The notes: a model not told the origin generated them from the sequence alone. Shown: positions 8,037-18,037, counted from the first letter of the stretch. The stretch is 64,000 nucleotides of DNA from Vibrio cincinnatiensis (GCF_022113815.1 NZ_SGOM01000001.1:558001-622000), one strand, 5' to 3'. A program made the numbers and translations.

Positions 8037-8936
8037 ATGAAACTTGATGATCTTGCGCTTTTTTTGGCGGTCGTTCGTTGTGGCAGCTTTACCCTAGCGG
8101 CAAAACAAAAAGCGATATCCAGCAGTACGCTAAGTCGCCGGATTCAGCAACTTGAACAAGATATTGGCAGTATTTTATTAATTCGCAGCAGCAAAGAGAT
8201 TGCTTTGACAAAAGAAGGTGAACACCTATTTGATACGTATGCAGAGCTGTTTGCAGAATTAGAATTCAAACAAGAGCAAGCCTTGAAGGCGAAACGTGAA
8301 TATCGGGGAGATATAGTGATCAACGCGCCAATTATTCCCATTCGTCATCAACTCAGTCCGCTCGCACTAGAGTTCTGCCAGCTGCACCCTAAAGTCAATA
8401 TCAACATTCAAGTTGGCGCAGGTATGGATTATTTCACCCGCTACGATCTCGATATTGCTCTGCGTTTTGGGCCTCAACCTCAATCCGAATGGGTGGCCAG
8501 AAAACTGGCCAGTAACCCTTCCCTATTATGTGCATCTGCTCAATATGCTCATTCACTCAACCTTCAGCATCCAGAGCAATTGCTTAATTTACCTTTGTTA
8601 ACGCTCAACACGAAACAAACATGGGTATTTCTACATACCCAAAGTGGGGAGCGATTTCAGTTTATGCCTAAGCCTAGGTTAGGATCTGAAGATCTCGATA
8701 CCATTCTCAAAGCAACATTTTTGAATATGGGAGTCGCTCGATTACCCAAAGGGCTGATTACTCAAGAACTCAATCAAGGAAAATTGGTTCCATTGCTCCC
8801 AGAGTGGCAAATGGAAGGGGCTGATGTGCATTTATTACATCCTCAGCGACGTTTTTTACCCGAAAGAACTCAAGCTTTAATTGACTATATTATTACCCAT
8901 TGGTCGAGAGTTGCCTTTAGTCATTGGTTGGCATAG
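8037..8936 (+). CDS. LysR-family transcriptional regulator
   Basis: This is a 299-residue regulator with the usual LysR length. The N-terminal helix-turn-helix is clear: 'FLAVVRCGSFTLAAKQ' then 'SSSTLSRRIQQLEQDIG' (about residues 8-43). A periplasmic-binding-protein-like effector domain follows from about residue 90. The 'ALRFGPQPQSEWVARKL' region resembles the AaeR/DmlR-like subgroup. AGGA lies 6 bases before the ATG. It is divergent from the DHA2 efflux gene, with 107 bases between the two starts, the standard layout for a regulator of the neighbouring pump; the effector is unknown. Confidence 0.9.
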   Translation: MKLDDLALFLAVVRCGSFTLAAKQKAISSSTLSRRIQQLEQDIGSILLIRSSKEIALTKEGEHLFDTYAELFAELEFKQEQALKAKREYRGDIVINAPIIPIRHQLSPLALEFCQLHPKVNINIQVGAGMDYFTRYDLDIALRFGPQPQSEWVARKLASNPSLLCASAQYAHSLNLQHPEQLLNLPLLTLNTKQTWVFLHTQSGERFQFMPKPRLGSEDLDTILKATFLNMGVARLPKGLITQELNQGKLVPLLPEWQMEGADVHLLHPQRRFLPERTQALIDYIITHWSRVAFSHWLA

Positions 8937-8977
8937 AGAGTAGAATGAATAGGAAGGAAACGCCTAACTCACTCAAT

Positions 8978-9015
8978 AAAAAACCTCACCATTCGTTAGC
9001 AAAACCAATGGTGAG
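8978..9015 (-). terminator. Intrinsic terminator of the outer-membrane protein gene
   Basis: On the minus strand, CTCACCATT and AATGGTGAG (plus-strand arms 8985-8993 and 9007-9015) form a 9-base stem followed by TTTTTT (complement of 8978-8983). It lies 27 bases past the stop of the outer-membrane gene. Confidence 0.8.
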
Positions 9016-9041
9016 ATTAGAGAGTGCTTCAGACTGTATCT

Positions 9042-9521
9042 TTATAAGAAATGGAACGTCGCATTAAAAGAGAGCACTTTAACGTCGTGTTTATCAAGCG
9101 TGTAACGATGATAGCCAGCGCCAATAGAAAATGGGCCCATAATGAAATACTCTGCGCCGACGCCATACATAACATCAATGCCATCATCATCTTTGCTGCC
9201 ACCGATCTCCGTTTTCCAAGAGTGGATGCCACCACGAGCATAAACATGCAAAGGGCCAAAATCGATGCTAGGTTTTAACGCGGCATACATTGTCGATGCT
9301 GAAGTTTCAACGCCGTTCACTTTGAAGTCACCGAAATCACTGTAACCACCTTCAACAGCAAAAAAAGGCAGAATACCGGTACCCACATGCAAGTTATAAG
9401 CCGTACTTGTGTCACCACGATAATCCGATTGACCGACCGATGCTCCTGCATAAACCAGTGCATCTGCCATCGCGGTTGAAGATGCACCGATCAACGCAAG
9501 TGCAAGAAGAGTTTTTTTCAT
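9042..9521 (-). CDS. Small outer-membrane beta-barrel protein
   Basis: This 159-residue protein begins with a signal peptide ('MKKTLLALALIGASSTAMA', cleavage after AMA at about residue 19). Alternating hydrophobic and polar strands follow, as in 8-stranded OmpA/OmpX-like barrels (the OMP_b-brl family): 'VYAGASVGQSDY', 'FAVEGGYSDFGDF', 'LHVYARGGIHSW', 'FSIGAGYHRYTL', and a final strand 'VLSFNATFHFL' with C-terminal aromatic residues. The ATG at 9521 has AAGG 6 bases upstream; an upstream ATG would add five residues ahead of the signal peptide. A good terminator follows. The function is unknown beyond an envelope location. Confidence 0.82.
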   Translation of the reverse strand: MKKTLLALALIGASSTAMADALVYAGASVGQSDYRGDTSTAYNLHVGTGILPFFAVEGGYSDFGDFKVNGVETSASTMYAALKPSIDFGPLHVYARGGIHSWKTEIGGSKDDDGIDVMYGVGAEYFIMGPFSIGAGYHRYTLDKHDVKVLSFNATFHFL

Positions 9522-9718
9522 AATAAACCTTTTCATTGTTATAAGGCATGCATCATACAGCCTCTATCTACCCAAACCACTTAAATAGCGAACAACGTAG
9601 CCGCTTCAAGTGGGCAGGTATACCACTTCCACAAATTATAGAATCATCCCCTAGTGACCTCAAGAAACAAGGTTATCTAAAAGATAAATTTCTTATTAAG
9701 CACTCAGCTAGTGAACCA

Positions 9719-12700
9719 TTAACACGCATCAATAGCCTGAATTATACGTTTATCAGAAATAGGATAAGGTGTGCCTAATTGTTGAGCAAAATAACTCACG
9801 CGCAATTCTTCAATCATCCAACGGATATCTTTCACCGCATCAGGGACTACGCCCCCTTTCGGTATTTTATTGAGCAGGGCTTTATAGCTATTGGTGACCG
9901 ATTCAATCTTCAGCATATGAAGTCGATCTTTATTCGGATCAATCGGTAATTTTTCCATTCTCCGTTCAATCGCTTTCATGTAACGCAATATATCAGGCAA
10001 ACGTTGATAGCCACACTCTGTCGCAAAACCTTTAAAAATCAACCCTTCCATTTGAGCTTTGATATCAGATAATGCAAATGCCATGGTAAAATCAATTTTT
10101 CCTTTAAGGCGTTTATTAATGTTATAAGCCGTGGTTAAAATCGTTTCAACTTGCTGAGCAATCGCAACAACCGTATCCCCTAATTCAGCCCGCACTTGTT
10201 CTTTTAATGCCTCAAATGCTTCCGGTTGCCAAACTAGCCCACCTTGTTCTTCAATCAATTTATCGACACCACAAGCAATACAGTCATCTATCAGATCCAA
10301 CACTTTGCCATAAGGGTTAAAGTACAAACCAAGCTTAGACTTATTGGGCAGGTTCGCATGCAAATACTTTATGGGAGACGGCACATTGAGCAAAATCAAT
10401 CGCCGTTGTCCGGCTTGCATAGCACACTGTTGTTCATATTCTGTTTCAAACAGCTTGATTTCGATACTCTCTTTATTGTCTACCAATGCGGGGTAAGCCT
10501 TAACTTCAAAGCCTCCTCGTTTTTGTTGATAAACTCGTGGTAGTTCGCCAAATGACCAAGTATGCAAACTTTTTTGCTCAATATCGTCATCCGCCACTTG
10601 TGACAATGTTTGTTGTACTTTTTCTTTTAAACGCTCTTTCAGTGCATATAAATCTTTGCTTTCATGTAATTTACGATGACGATGATCAACAACACGGTAC
10701 GTCACTTTTAAGTGATCTGGAACTTGTGCCCAATTCCAGTCGTCACGCTGAATAGCAGCACCTGTCATACGGCGCAGCTCTTTTTCTAATGCATCGAGTA
10801 GTGGCAATTCCATCGGGGTGACTCGTGCTAAAAACGCATCGGTATAGTTCGGCGCAGGCACAAAATTTTTACGCAGCGCTTTTGGCAATGATTTAATTAA
10901 GCTCACCACCAATTCATGACGTAACCCTGGAATTTGCCAATCAAACCCCGTCGCTTCAATTTGGTTAAGGATAGGCAATGGAATATGAACGGTGACACCG
11001 TCACTATCCTCACCTGGTTCAAACTGATAACTCAGTTTTAACTTAATGTCATTTTGATACCAGAAATTGGGGTAATCAAGCTCAGTAATATGGCTGGCAT
11101 CCCCTTTAAAGAGCATCTCTTTTTCAAAGTTGAGTAAGTCTGGCTGAGCTTGACGTGCTTTTTTCCACCATACATCAAAATGACGACCAGAAACCACTTC
11201 CGTTCCCACTCGCTGATCATAAAATTGAAACAGTTCTTCATCGTCAACTAATATGTCTCGGCGGCGAGACTTATGTTCTAATGCTTCCACTTCCTGCAAC
11301 AGTGAACGGTTTTGCTTGAAAAACGCATGTTTTGTTTCCCAATCCCCTTCAACTAAAGCGCTCCGAATAAAAATTTCTCGGCTTAACGCTGCATCAATGT
11401 TGCCATAGTTGACTAATCGCTTCGCAACGATCGGCATGCCATATAACATGACCTTTTCATAAGCCATCACCGCGGCTTGTTTTTTCGACCAGTGGGGTTC
11501 ACTGTAACTGCGTTTAATCAAGTGTTTCGCTAAAGGCTCAATCCATTCTGGCTGAATTTTCGCCACAATTCTGGCCCACAGTTTAGAGGTTTCCACCAAT
11601 TCAGCACTCATCACCCATTTGGGCTGTTTTTTAAATAATCCAGAGGCGGGAAAAATATGGAAACGAGCATTACGCGCCCCGTGGTAATCATTTTTTTCTG
11701 CATCTTTGCTACCAATATGTGACAACAAACCGACTAAAATTGCGCTATGAACGGCTTGGTAACTGCCAGATTCATCATTGAGTTTGTATTCCATTTCTCG
11801 CATCGCTTGATGAATTTGGAAGTAAACATCTTGCCATTCTCTCACTCGTAAGTAGTTCAGGTAATCTTGCTTACATTGACGACGAAATGAGTTACTGCTT
11901 AACGCTTTTTGTTGCTGCTGAAGATAGTTCCACAGGTTTACTAAAGTTAAAAAGTCAGATTCTTCATCAAAAAATCGCCGATGTTTTTCATCAGAGGCTT
12001 GTTGCTTGTCGCTCGGCCGTTCCCGAGGATCTTGAATAGATAATGCCGAAGCAATAACCATTATTTCTTTCAAGCAGCCTAGGCGTGGCGCTTCAAGTAC
12101 CATTCGAGCTAAACGAGGGTCAATGGGTAAACGAGCGAGCTTACGCCCCATTTCGGTTAAGCGTTTTTTGGGATCCGTGGCGTCATTATCGATTGCCCCT
12201 AATTCTTCCAATAGACGCACGCCATCTTGAATATTTCGTTTATCTGGAGCTTCAACAAAAGGGAATGCATCAATGTCGCCTAAGCCAAGGGCAGTCATTT
12301 GTAAAATGACTGAGGCCAGATTAGTTCGTAAAATTTCAGGATCAGTAAATTCAGGGCGAGAGAGAAAATCGTCTTCAGAATAAAGGCGAATACAAATTCC
12401 GGCTTCCACACGCCCACAACGACCTTTTCGTTGATTCGCACTGGCTTGAGAAATCGGTTCGATGGGTAAGCGTTGCACTTTTGTACGATAGCTATAACGG
12501 CTTATCCTCGCCGTTCCGGGATCAATCACATATTTAATCCCCGGAACGGTTAATGAAGTTTCCGCCACATTGGTAGCGAGCACAATGCGTCTCCCACTGT
12601 GTGGCTGAAAAATCTTGTTCTGTTCGCCGGCGGATAAGCGGGCATATAAAGGCACAATTTCCGTATCTCGTAAGTTACGTTTTGAGAGTGCATCCGCCGT

Positions 12701-13642
12701 ATCACGGATCTCCCGCTCTCCATTCATAAAGATCAATATATCACCCAGACCTTCAGCGCACAGTTCATCAACTGCATCAAAAATGCTTTCCAATTGATCA
12801 CGATCGCTATCATTATCACCAGCTAAGGGGCGATAACGGGTATCCACAGGATAAGTTCGGCCAGAGACTTCGATGATGGGGGCGTTAGAAAAATGCTTGG
12901 AAAAGCGCTCAGGATCAATCGTCGCCGAGGTGATAATCACTTTTAAATCTGGGCGACGAGGCAAGAGTTGCTTGAGATAACCAAGAATGAAATCAATATT
13001 TAAACTGCGCTCATGGGCTTCATCGATAATAATGGTGTCATACTGATTGAGATAACGATCATGCTGAATTTCCGCCAGCAAAATCCCATCGGTCATCAGT
13101 TTAATTTGGGTTTGATCAGAAATTTGATCGTTAAAACGGACTTTATACCCCACAAAACTGCCCAGTTCTGTTTCCATCTCTTGAGCAATTCGAGTCGCCA
13201 CCGAACGAGCCGCTAAACGACGTGGTTGAGTATGACCGATCAAACCATATTTACCACGCCCGAGCTCGGCACAAATTTTAGGTAGCTGGGTTGTTTTGCC
13301 CGACCCCGTTTCCCCCGCAACAATCACTACTTGATGGTCAGCAATGGCTTTCGTTATTTCATCACGTTTTTGACTGACGGGTAAAAGTTCAGGGTAATCA
13401 ATCGTAATCTTTTGCTCCATGCGCTGCTGGACCACCAACATAGAGCGGGCAATATCTAAAGCGATTTCATCAAATACTGCATGACGGGCCGATTCTTTGC
13501 GAATTTTACTCGCCCCCATAATCCGCTTATTGAGTCGAAAGCGGTCTTTGATTAAGCATTGTTTGAGGGCTTGTTGCAGTGATTGAGCGCTGTTAGCTTT
13601 TGCTTCGCTACGCGCTTCTGAGTGAGGCTGTGACTGAGTCAA
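9719..13642 (-). CDS. hrpA: ATP-dependent RNA helicase HrpA
   Basis: This 1307-residue DEAH-box helicase matches E. coli HrpA in length (1300). The helicase core carries Walker A 'GETGSGKTTQLPK' (about residues 115-127), 'DEAHERSLN', 'SATIDPERFS', and motif VI 'QRKGRCGRV' (about 406). After the core come the helicase-associated 2 domain, an OB-fold segment and the long HrpA-specific C-terminal region (DUF3418) ending near 'PISDKRIIQAIDAC'. In E. coli HrpA is linked to processing of fimbrial mRNA and to rescue of stalled or collided ribosomes. The first ATG gives the family's usual N-terminus, with a lysine/arginine-rich stretch before the core. Confidence 0.97.
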   Translation of the reverse strand: MTQSQPHSEARSEAKANSAQSLQQALKQCLIKDRFRLNKRIMGASKIRKESARHAVFDEIALDIARSMLVVQQRMEQKITIDYPELLPVSQKRDEITKAIADHQVVIVAGETGSGKTTQLPKICAELGRGKYGLIGHTQPRRLAARSVATRIAQEMETELGSFVGYKVRFNDQISDQTQIKLMTDGILLAEIQHDRYLNQYDTIIIDEAHERSLNIDFILGYLKQLLPRRPDLKVIITSATIDPERFSKHFSNAPIIEVSGRTYPVDTRYRPLAGDNDSDRDQLESIFDAVDELCAEGLGDILIFMNGEREIRDTADALSKRNLRDTEIVPLYARLSAGEQNKIFQPHSGRRIVLATNVAETSLTVPGIKYVIDPGTARISRYSYRTKVQRLPIEPISQASANQRKGRCGRVEAGICIRLYSEDDFLSRPEFTDPEILRTNLASVILQMTALGLGDIDAFPFVEAPDKRNIQDGVRLLEELGAIDNDATDPKKRLTEMGRKLARLPIDPRLARMVLEAPRLGCLKEIMVIASALSIQDPRERPSDKQQASDEKHRRFFDEESDFLTLVNLWNYLQQQQKALSSNSFRRQCKQDYLNYLRVREWQDVYFQIHQAMREMEYKLNDESGSYQAVHSAILVGLLSHIGSKDAEKNDYHGARNARFHIFPASGLFKKQPKWVMSAELVETSKLWARIVAKIQPEWIEPLAKHLIKRSYSEPHWSKKQAAVMAYEKVMLYGMPIVAKRLVNYGNIDAALSREIFIRSALVEGDWETKHAFFKQNRSLLQEVEALEHKSRRRDILVDDEELFQFYDQRVGTEVVSGRHFDVWWKKARQAQPDLLNFEKEMLFKGDASHITELDYPNFWYQNDIKLKLSYQFEPGEDSDGVTVHIPLPILNQIEATGFDWQIPGLRHELVVSLIKSLPKALRKNFVPAPNYTDAFLARVTPMELPLLDALEKELRRMTGAAIQRDDWNWAQVPDHLKVTYRVVDHRHRKLHESKDLYALKERLKEKVQQTLSQVADDDIEQKSLHTWSFGELPRVYQQKRGGFEVKAYPALVDNKESIEIKLFETEYEQQCAMQAGQRRLILLNVPSPIKYLHANLPNKSKLGLYFNPYGKVLDLIDDCIACGVDKLIEEQGGLVWQPEAFEALKEQVRAELGDTVVAIAQQVETILTTAYNINKRLKGKIDFTMAFALSDIKAQMEGLIFKGFATECGYQRLPDILRYMKAIERRMEKLPIDPNKDRLHMLKIESVTNSYKALLNKIPKGGVVPDAVKDIRWMIEELRVSYFAQQLGTPYPISDKRIIQAIDAC

Positions 13643-13881
13643 AGCATTACCTATTCTTATTCATCTATAAAACTGTGCGAATTGTATCACAGAGTTATCA
13701 TCAAGTGACCTCTTCACCGATACGCATCCACACGGTGATTCTTATCTTCAAATTTTTTGAATGAGTTCAGCAAATTTACCGACTTATATTGCCTGAGCGT
13801 AATGCTTACTATAGCGCCATCAACATGATGACTGAGCGCCACGCCGTCAACATGCTCAAATAGAACAGAAAAGGAAAAAAT

Positions 13882-14469
13882 ATGTCTCGTATACTTGCCC
13901 TAAAATCTAGCATTCTTGGTGAATATTCTCAGTCAAGCAAATTACTTGATACTTATTTAAGCCAATTTGATACCAACGATCTGTTGGTTCGTGATTTGGC
14001 CGCAAACCCACTCCCAGTGCTGGACTTTTCTGTTGCAACCGCACTGCGTGCAACGGAAGACCTTTCGGAAGAACAACAAAAAGTGGTCACGCTATCTGAC
14101 ACGTTAATTGCTGAAGTGAACGCCGCAGATACGATTGTGATTGCTGCACCAATGTATAACTTCACCATACCAACGCAACTCAAAAACTGGTTTGACTTAA
14201 TTGCTCGCGCTGGGGTGACCTTTAAATATACTGAAGCGGGTGTACAAGGGTTAATTACAGGCAAAAAAGTGGTGGTGATCACGACACGCGGCGGCATTCA
14301 TAAAGACAGTGCAACTGATAATGTAACGCCTTATTTAAAAACCATTTTAGGTTTTGTCGGTATGACCGATGTTCAATTTGCTTACGCAGAAGCTCTAAAT
14401 ATGGGTGAAGATTCTGCTTCAAAAGGCATTGAGTCGGCAAAAGCTCAATTGACTGAAATCGCACTATAA
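13882..14469 (+). CDS. azoR: FMN-dependent NADH-azoreductase
   Basis: This is a 195-residue flavodoxin-fold quinone/azo reductase, close in length to E. coli AzoR (201). Visible family marks are the N-terminal '[17 protein letters not shown]' phosphate loop, the FMN-binding '[15 protein letters not shown]' (about residues 92-106) and '[10 protein letters not shown]' (about 131-140). It reduces quinones and azo compounds with NADH as a homodimer in the cytosol and is usually seen as a protection enzyme. AAGGA lies 7 bases before the ATG. It is a single-gene unit, divergent from hrpA. Confidence 0.95.
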   Translation: MSRILALKSSILGEYSQSSKLLDTYLSQFDTNDLLVRDLAANPLPVLDFSVATALRATEDLSEEQQKVVTLSDTLIAEVNAADTIVIAAPMYNFTIPTQLKNWFDLIARAGVTFKYTEAGVQGLITGKKVVVITTRGGIHKDSATDNVTPYLKTILGFVGMTDVQFAYAEALNMGEDSASKGIESAKAQLTEIAL

Positions 14470-14478
14470 ACAGCGATT

Positions 14479-14502
14479 AGAGGGTATGGGAACATACCCT
14501 CT
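14479..14502 (+). terminator. Stem-loop after azoR
   Basis: AGAGGGTATG (14479-14488) and CATACCCTCT (14493-14502) form a 10-base stem with a 4-base loop, 9 bases after the azoR stop. The following bases are TCCCC rather than a T-run, so termination may be weak or factor-assisted. Confidence 0.5.
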
Positions 14503-14682
14503 TCCCCACCGTATTTAAAGCCATCTTTCGATGGATACGGCACTCAAGCCAAACTGCACTTCTCAATAGTCCTCCCGTTTGATGATTATTTCCCCTCTTA
14601 TGCTTGTTTAATGATAGAAAGCTTAGTTTTCTTTGCCATTGACCGCTAGAATAACCCTAGGCGTAACTAAATAGACAAGACT

Positions 14683-15024
14683 GTGAAAGCTTCTGAACTC
14701 AAACAACGACTAGATGATCTCCCCAGCGATATTGACCCTGACATTGTGATGGGCGAACTTTGGCTGCCAGAACAATTAGTCGGTACTCAGTTGGACGATG
14801 AGCTGCTCTTTTTGCAGTTTGACAATGCCCCACAAGAAGAGGAAGAAGAAGAAGGTCGAGGATTTGTCGAACACGAAATTGAGCTTATCCGTTATCGGCT
14901 TGCCCAAGTACTACGTGAAGAGAGCGCTCAACGAGAAAAAATTGAAGCTTTACTGGCTTTACTCCTTGCCGCTCATGAACATACCAGCGCAGAGTTTATT
15001 GAAATGATTGGTGATCAAATCTAA
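14683..15024 (+). CDS. Unrecognised acidic protein, 113 residues
   Basis: I do not recognise a family. The protein is soluble, strongly acidic and probably helical. It begins 'MKASELKQRLDDLPSDID', has a run of six glutamates at about residues 52-57, and a second half ('IRYRLAQVLREESAQREK') that looks like an amphipathic helix. The start is GTG at 14683. It sits between azoR and a TerB-like gene on the same strand, but the gaps of over 100 bases on both sides do not prove an operon. Codon use resembles its neighbours, which supports a real gene. Confidence 0.6.
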   Translation: MKASELKQRLDDLPSDIDPDIVMGELWLPEQLVGTQLDDELLFLQFDNAPQEEEEEEGRGFVEHEIELIRYRLAQVLREESAQREKIEALLALLLAAHEHTSAEFIEMIGDQI

Positions 15025-15131
15025 AACACCACTTAATAAGACTCTCGTCTTTAAGCTTGAAAAGTGGGAACTGAGTCTCAATAAAATTATCCAATAGATG
15101 AAAAGACACAGAAAGTAAAGGCAAGACAATC

Positions 15132-15587
15132 ATGTTTAACGCAATCACAACCCTTTTTAAGCAATTACTTGATGGGCAAGATCTCAGCCAGCAAACACCC
15201 AGCCCTAACTTTGCAATAGCTTGTTTGCTCAGTGAAGTTGCTGGGGCCGATCACCAAATTAGCCTCACAGAACGTCAAGCCAAACTGGCGCTGTTGGAAC
15301 GACTGCTAGACATTGATGCCACAGAAGCACAACGGCTAGTGACTCAATCAGAACAGCACATTCGTCAATCCGCCTCACTCTATGAATTTACCTCTCAACT
15401 TCGCAGTTTAAGCCAAGAAACACGCTTTGATCTGATTAAAGCCATGTGGGAGGTCGCTCATAGTGACGGTGAAATTGATCCGTTAGAAGATGCCGTTATT
15501 CGTAAAACAGCAGAACTCCTTTACGTCGATCATAGCCAGTTTATCCGTGCAAAATTACTGGTCGTCGAGCAACAAACAAATCGCTAA
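15132..15587 (+). CDS. TerB-like (DjlA N-terminal type) protein
   Basis: This 151-residue all-helical protein has the layout of the TerB/DjlA-like fold. One half contains 'LLSEVAGADHQISLTERQ' (about residues 32-49) and the second 'MWEVAHSDGEIDPLEDA' (about 114-130). Each carries the acidic D-x-x-I metal-type motif, 'GADHQIS' and 'HSDGEID', that marks the family. TerB proteins occur in tellurite-resistance and stress clusters, but solitary copies like this one have no established role. No J domain follows, so it is not DjlA itself. Confidence 0.8.
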   Translation: MFNAITTLFKQLLDGQDLSQQTPSPNFAIACLLSEVAGADHQISLTERQAKLALLERLLDIDATEAQRLVTQSEQHIRQSASLYEFTSQLRSLSQETRFDLIKAMWEVAHSDGEIDPLEDAVIRKTAELLYVDHSQFIRAKLLVVEQQTNR

Positions 15588-15603
15588 CATGGGTTTACTC
15601 TAC

Positions 15604-16134
15604 TTACAGCATGGTAAGCGCTAGTTTGGCAAGGTTATAGGCGTCAACATACCCTGAATGCTGACGGCCTTCCCATTCTATCCCTTTCGCTTCTTGAGCG
15701 GCTCGATGCCCAATACGTTGGTCTTTCATTCGGTGCTGAATTCGGTAGAGTGTCGCTAAATTTAAGCACTCTTGAAAAGGCAGAGTTAATCCTTTGTTTT
15801 TACATTCTTTATATAAAATACGGTCGTCTCTTCCCCAGCAAGCGTAAATTTTATTATTTCCCCCAAAATTTTTTACCATCGACTGCAATACATCCGCTAA
15901 TGGTCGCCCTTGTTTGGCTATTTTTCGAGGTGTAATCCCCGTCAATTCAACACAAAAAGCGGATATTTCATCATGCGCTGGCTTCACATAATATTGGGCT
16001 CTCTTGACTATTTTATTGGCTGCTAGGTCAATCTCCGCTAAACCAATTTCAATGATTTCGCCTGTTGTGCCCACACCATTTTCACTCCAACAGCACATTT
16101 CTAAGTCAAAACACACAACTCGGTTATGATTCAT
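15604..16134 (-). CDS. DEDDh-type 3'-5' exonuclease
   Basis: This 176-residue protein has the DnaQ-like exonuclease fold in its ERI-1/KapD-like form. Motif Exo I is 'CFDLEMCC' with the D-x-E pair (about residues 8-15), Exo II lies around 'WGRDDRILY' (about 100-108), and Exo III is 'HSGYVDAYNLA' with the catalytic histidine and aspartate (about 159-169). It probably trims single-stranded RNA or DNA. It is convergent with the TerB-like gene, whose stop is 16 bases away. Confidence 0.85.
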   Translation of the reverse strand: MNHNRVVCFDLEMCCWSENGVGTTGEIIEIGLAEIDLAANKIVKRAQYYVKPAHDEISAFCVELTGITPRKIAKQGRPLADVLQSMVKNFGGNNKIYACWGRDDRILYKECKNKGLTLPFQECLNLATLYRIQHRMKDQRIGHRAAQEAKGIEWEGRQHSGYVDAYNLAKLALTML

Positions 16135-16217
16135 TCATCTATCCAGCTTATTTGACCAAACATAAAGCGCGCCATCTTACCGAACTCTTCGTAAAAATTC
16201 GACGATCAAGCGGTGAA

Positions 16218-17738
16218 TTACTCTTCAATCGAGACGGTATTCCGCCCTCTTGCTTTACTTTCATACAATTGGGCATCCACTTTTTGTAGTAACTCTTGCT
16301 CGGTGTATGCCTGATTAATTACCGCGCCAATACTGAGTGATAAGGTTATCTGATGACCTTCATAATTAAACTGACTTTTTTCTATTAAACGACGTAACTG
16401 TTCAAGATATTCATACAAAGAGACGCTGTCGGTAATTGCGCATAAGATAGCAAACTCATCCCCACCGGTTCGAACAAATACATCTTTAATATTTAAGTGA
16501 GTCTTCACCACCTGAACCACATCGACCAGAACTTTATCTCCCGCTAAGTGACTGTAGTTATCATTGATCTGCTTAAAATAATCAATGTCAAAACTCACCA
16601 ACGAAAAGGCTTTCTTATCCTGAATATAAAGCTGAAAAATTCGGTTAAATGCTCGACGATTATAAATCCCCGTTAAGCTGTCATGTTCAACCAAAAATTT
16701 AAGCTCTGCAGTACGTTCTTCCAACCGATCATTCAGGAATTCTTTCTCACGTGTTAATAATAAGCTGACCACACCCAGCAATAAGCTAATAACTACACCA
16801 CCGCTACCTAAACCAAATAAAACCCAGCGGTCATTGGCAGTTAAAGGCTCTGGCAAGTTAAATTCGATCACCCACTGTCGATTGGGTAAATTAATGACCC
16901 GACTAACTTGCATACTCCCTTCATCCTCCTGCCAATTTGGGCTTAAATAGAGCAAACTATTTTTTTCATTATCAAACCCTTTATCAATAACGCGCATCAT
17001 AAAAAGTTCATTCGATGCGGTTTCCTGAATTAAGCGTTCAACATAAATGGACAAGCGAATAACACCGACAACGATACCGGAAAGAGTATCGTGCTGAAGG
17101 TCAAAAACTGGGTAGTAAATAAGCAAACCATCTTGGCCAGAATATTCGCGTTGCTCATTCTTTAATAGATGTATTTTTTCAGATACGCCGGCTTGTTTTG
17201 ATATTAACATCATCGATAACATTTGCTGAAAACGTTGATTTGAGGAATAAAAACCCAATAATGCTGTATTCGTTAATGTTCGTGGATAAATATCATCAAT
17301 GACATAAATCGGCTGATCTTTTAAATGATAGCCCGGCAAAATAACGTTGTTATCCATTTGTGTATAAAGATAAAAATTAGGGTCGCGGGCACGCCTCATA
17401 TCGATGTAATGAGGCAAATCACTCTTTTCTACTTTTTTTAGCCATTGCAACCCGATCAAACTTTCGGAATCTTGCAATATTTGCTCAGCAAAAAACTGAA
17501 AATTATCTCGGCTTTGTACAGAAGCAGCGCGCAAAAAATTAGCGCTTGAACCAATCAGATGAATATCATTGTCGATATATTGCTGTACAACAAGTGCTTG
17601 CCGAGAGGCTAAAGTATTAAATAAAGCCTTGCTGTAACCTTGCTGAACGAGATACGCAATAGAGACGATGGCACCAGTAACCACTAAATTTGCCATCATG
17701 ACCAAGAGAGGCAGACGTTTTTTTATTGTATCGGGCAT
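16218..17738 (-). CDS. Membrane diguanylate cyclase with periplasmic CHASE domain
   Basis: This 506-residue protein has a first membrane helix (about residues 10-30), a large periplasmic CHASE sensor domain whose mark 'LIGLQWLKKVEKSDL' is at about 93-107, and a second helix (about 307-327). A GGDEF domain follows with the active motif 'RTGGDEFAIL' and the substrate-binding 'DSLTGIYNRRAF' and 'DIDYFKQIND'. The family condenses two GTP to cyclic di-GMP. No RxxD inhibitory site stands out 5 residues before GGDEF. The gene is divergent from the Hsp70 operon. Confidence 0.92.
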   Translation of the reverse strand: MPDTIKKRLPLLVMMANLVVTGAIVSIAYLVQQGYSKALFNTLASRQALVVQQYIDNDIHLIGSSANFLRAASVQSRDNFQFFAEQILQDSESLIGLQWLKKVEKSDLPHYIDMRRARDPNFYLYTQMDNNVILPGYHLKDQPIYVIDDIYPRTLTNTALLGFYSSNQRFQQMLSMMLISKQAGVSEKIHLLKNEQREYSGQDGLLIYYPVFDLQHDTLSGIVVGVIRLSIYVERLIQETASNELFMMRVIDKGFDNEKNSLLYLSPNWQEDEGSMQVSRVINLPNRQWVIEFNLPEPLTANDRWVLFGLGSGGVVISLLLGVVSLLLTREKEFLNDRLEERTAELKFLVEHDSLTGIYNRRAFNRIFQLYIQDKKAFSLVSFDIDYFKQINDNYSHLAGDKVLVDVVQVVKTHLNIKDVFVRTGGDEFAILCAITDSVSLYEYLEQLRRLIEKSQFNYEGHQITLSLSIGAVINQAYTEQELLQKVDAQLYESKARGRNTVSIEE

Positions 17739-17961
17739 CTTTCCGCCTTAACTGAACTTTGTTGTGGTTTTACCGACTCTCTTTCACTTCGTCAATATCA
17801 GGACTTTTATTTCCCTTGATGTAGCGCAAAGTAAACGGGGTTCATAACCAAATGTTGACAATTAACACGAATTTTTCACGAAATCCGTGAGCGATTTGAT
17901 TAAAAGTTCAACTAACAAATAAACGAGCCAAGAGATGCGCGCATTTATCCATGTGATCACT

Positions 17962-17987
17962 CTTGAATATGGTAGTATCAGCCCCAA
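17962..17987 (+). promoter_or_regulatory. Predicted sigma-32 (RpoH) promoter of the DUF2760-Hsp70 operon
   Basis: CTTGAA (17962-17967) is followed after 14 bases by CCCCAA (17982-17987). The E. coli sigma-32 consensus is CTTGAA, a spacer of about 13-15, then CCCCAT, and dnaK P1 also has a 14-base spacer. The match is 11 of 12 bases. Transcription would begin near 17995, leaving a leader of about 70 bases. The genes downstream encode Hsp70 proteins, which fits heat-shock control. The assignment is from sequence only. Confidence 0.72.
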
Positions 17988-18014
17988 GTTTTACCTAATT
18001 CTGACTCTTATGAA

Positions 18015-18037
18015 GATAAAAGAACCTCTCTTTTATC
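18015..18037 (+). other. AU-rich hairpin in the operon leader
   Basis: GATAAAAGA (18015-18023) and TCTTTTATC (18029-18037) form a perfect 9-base stem with a 5-base loop, within the predicted leader and 30 bases before the start codon. It does not cover the ribosome-binding site, so a thermometer role is speculative. Confidence 0.4.

Noticed and set aside
13953..14297. 114-codon frame antisense to azoR
   Set aside because: It is a shadow of the azoR coding strand with no start signals; azoR is an unmistakable family match.
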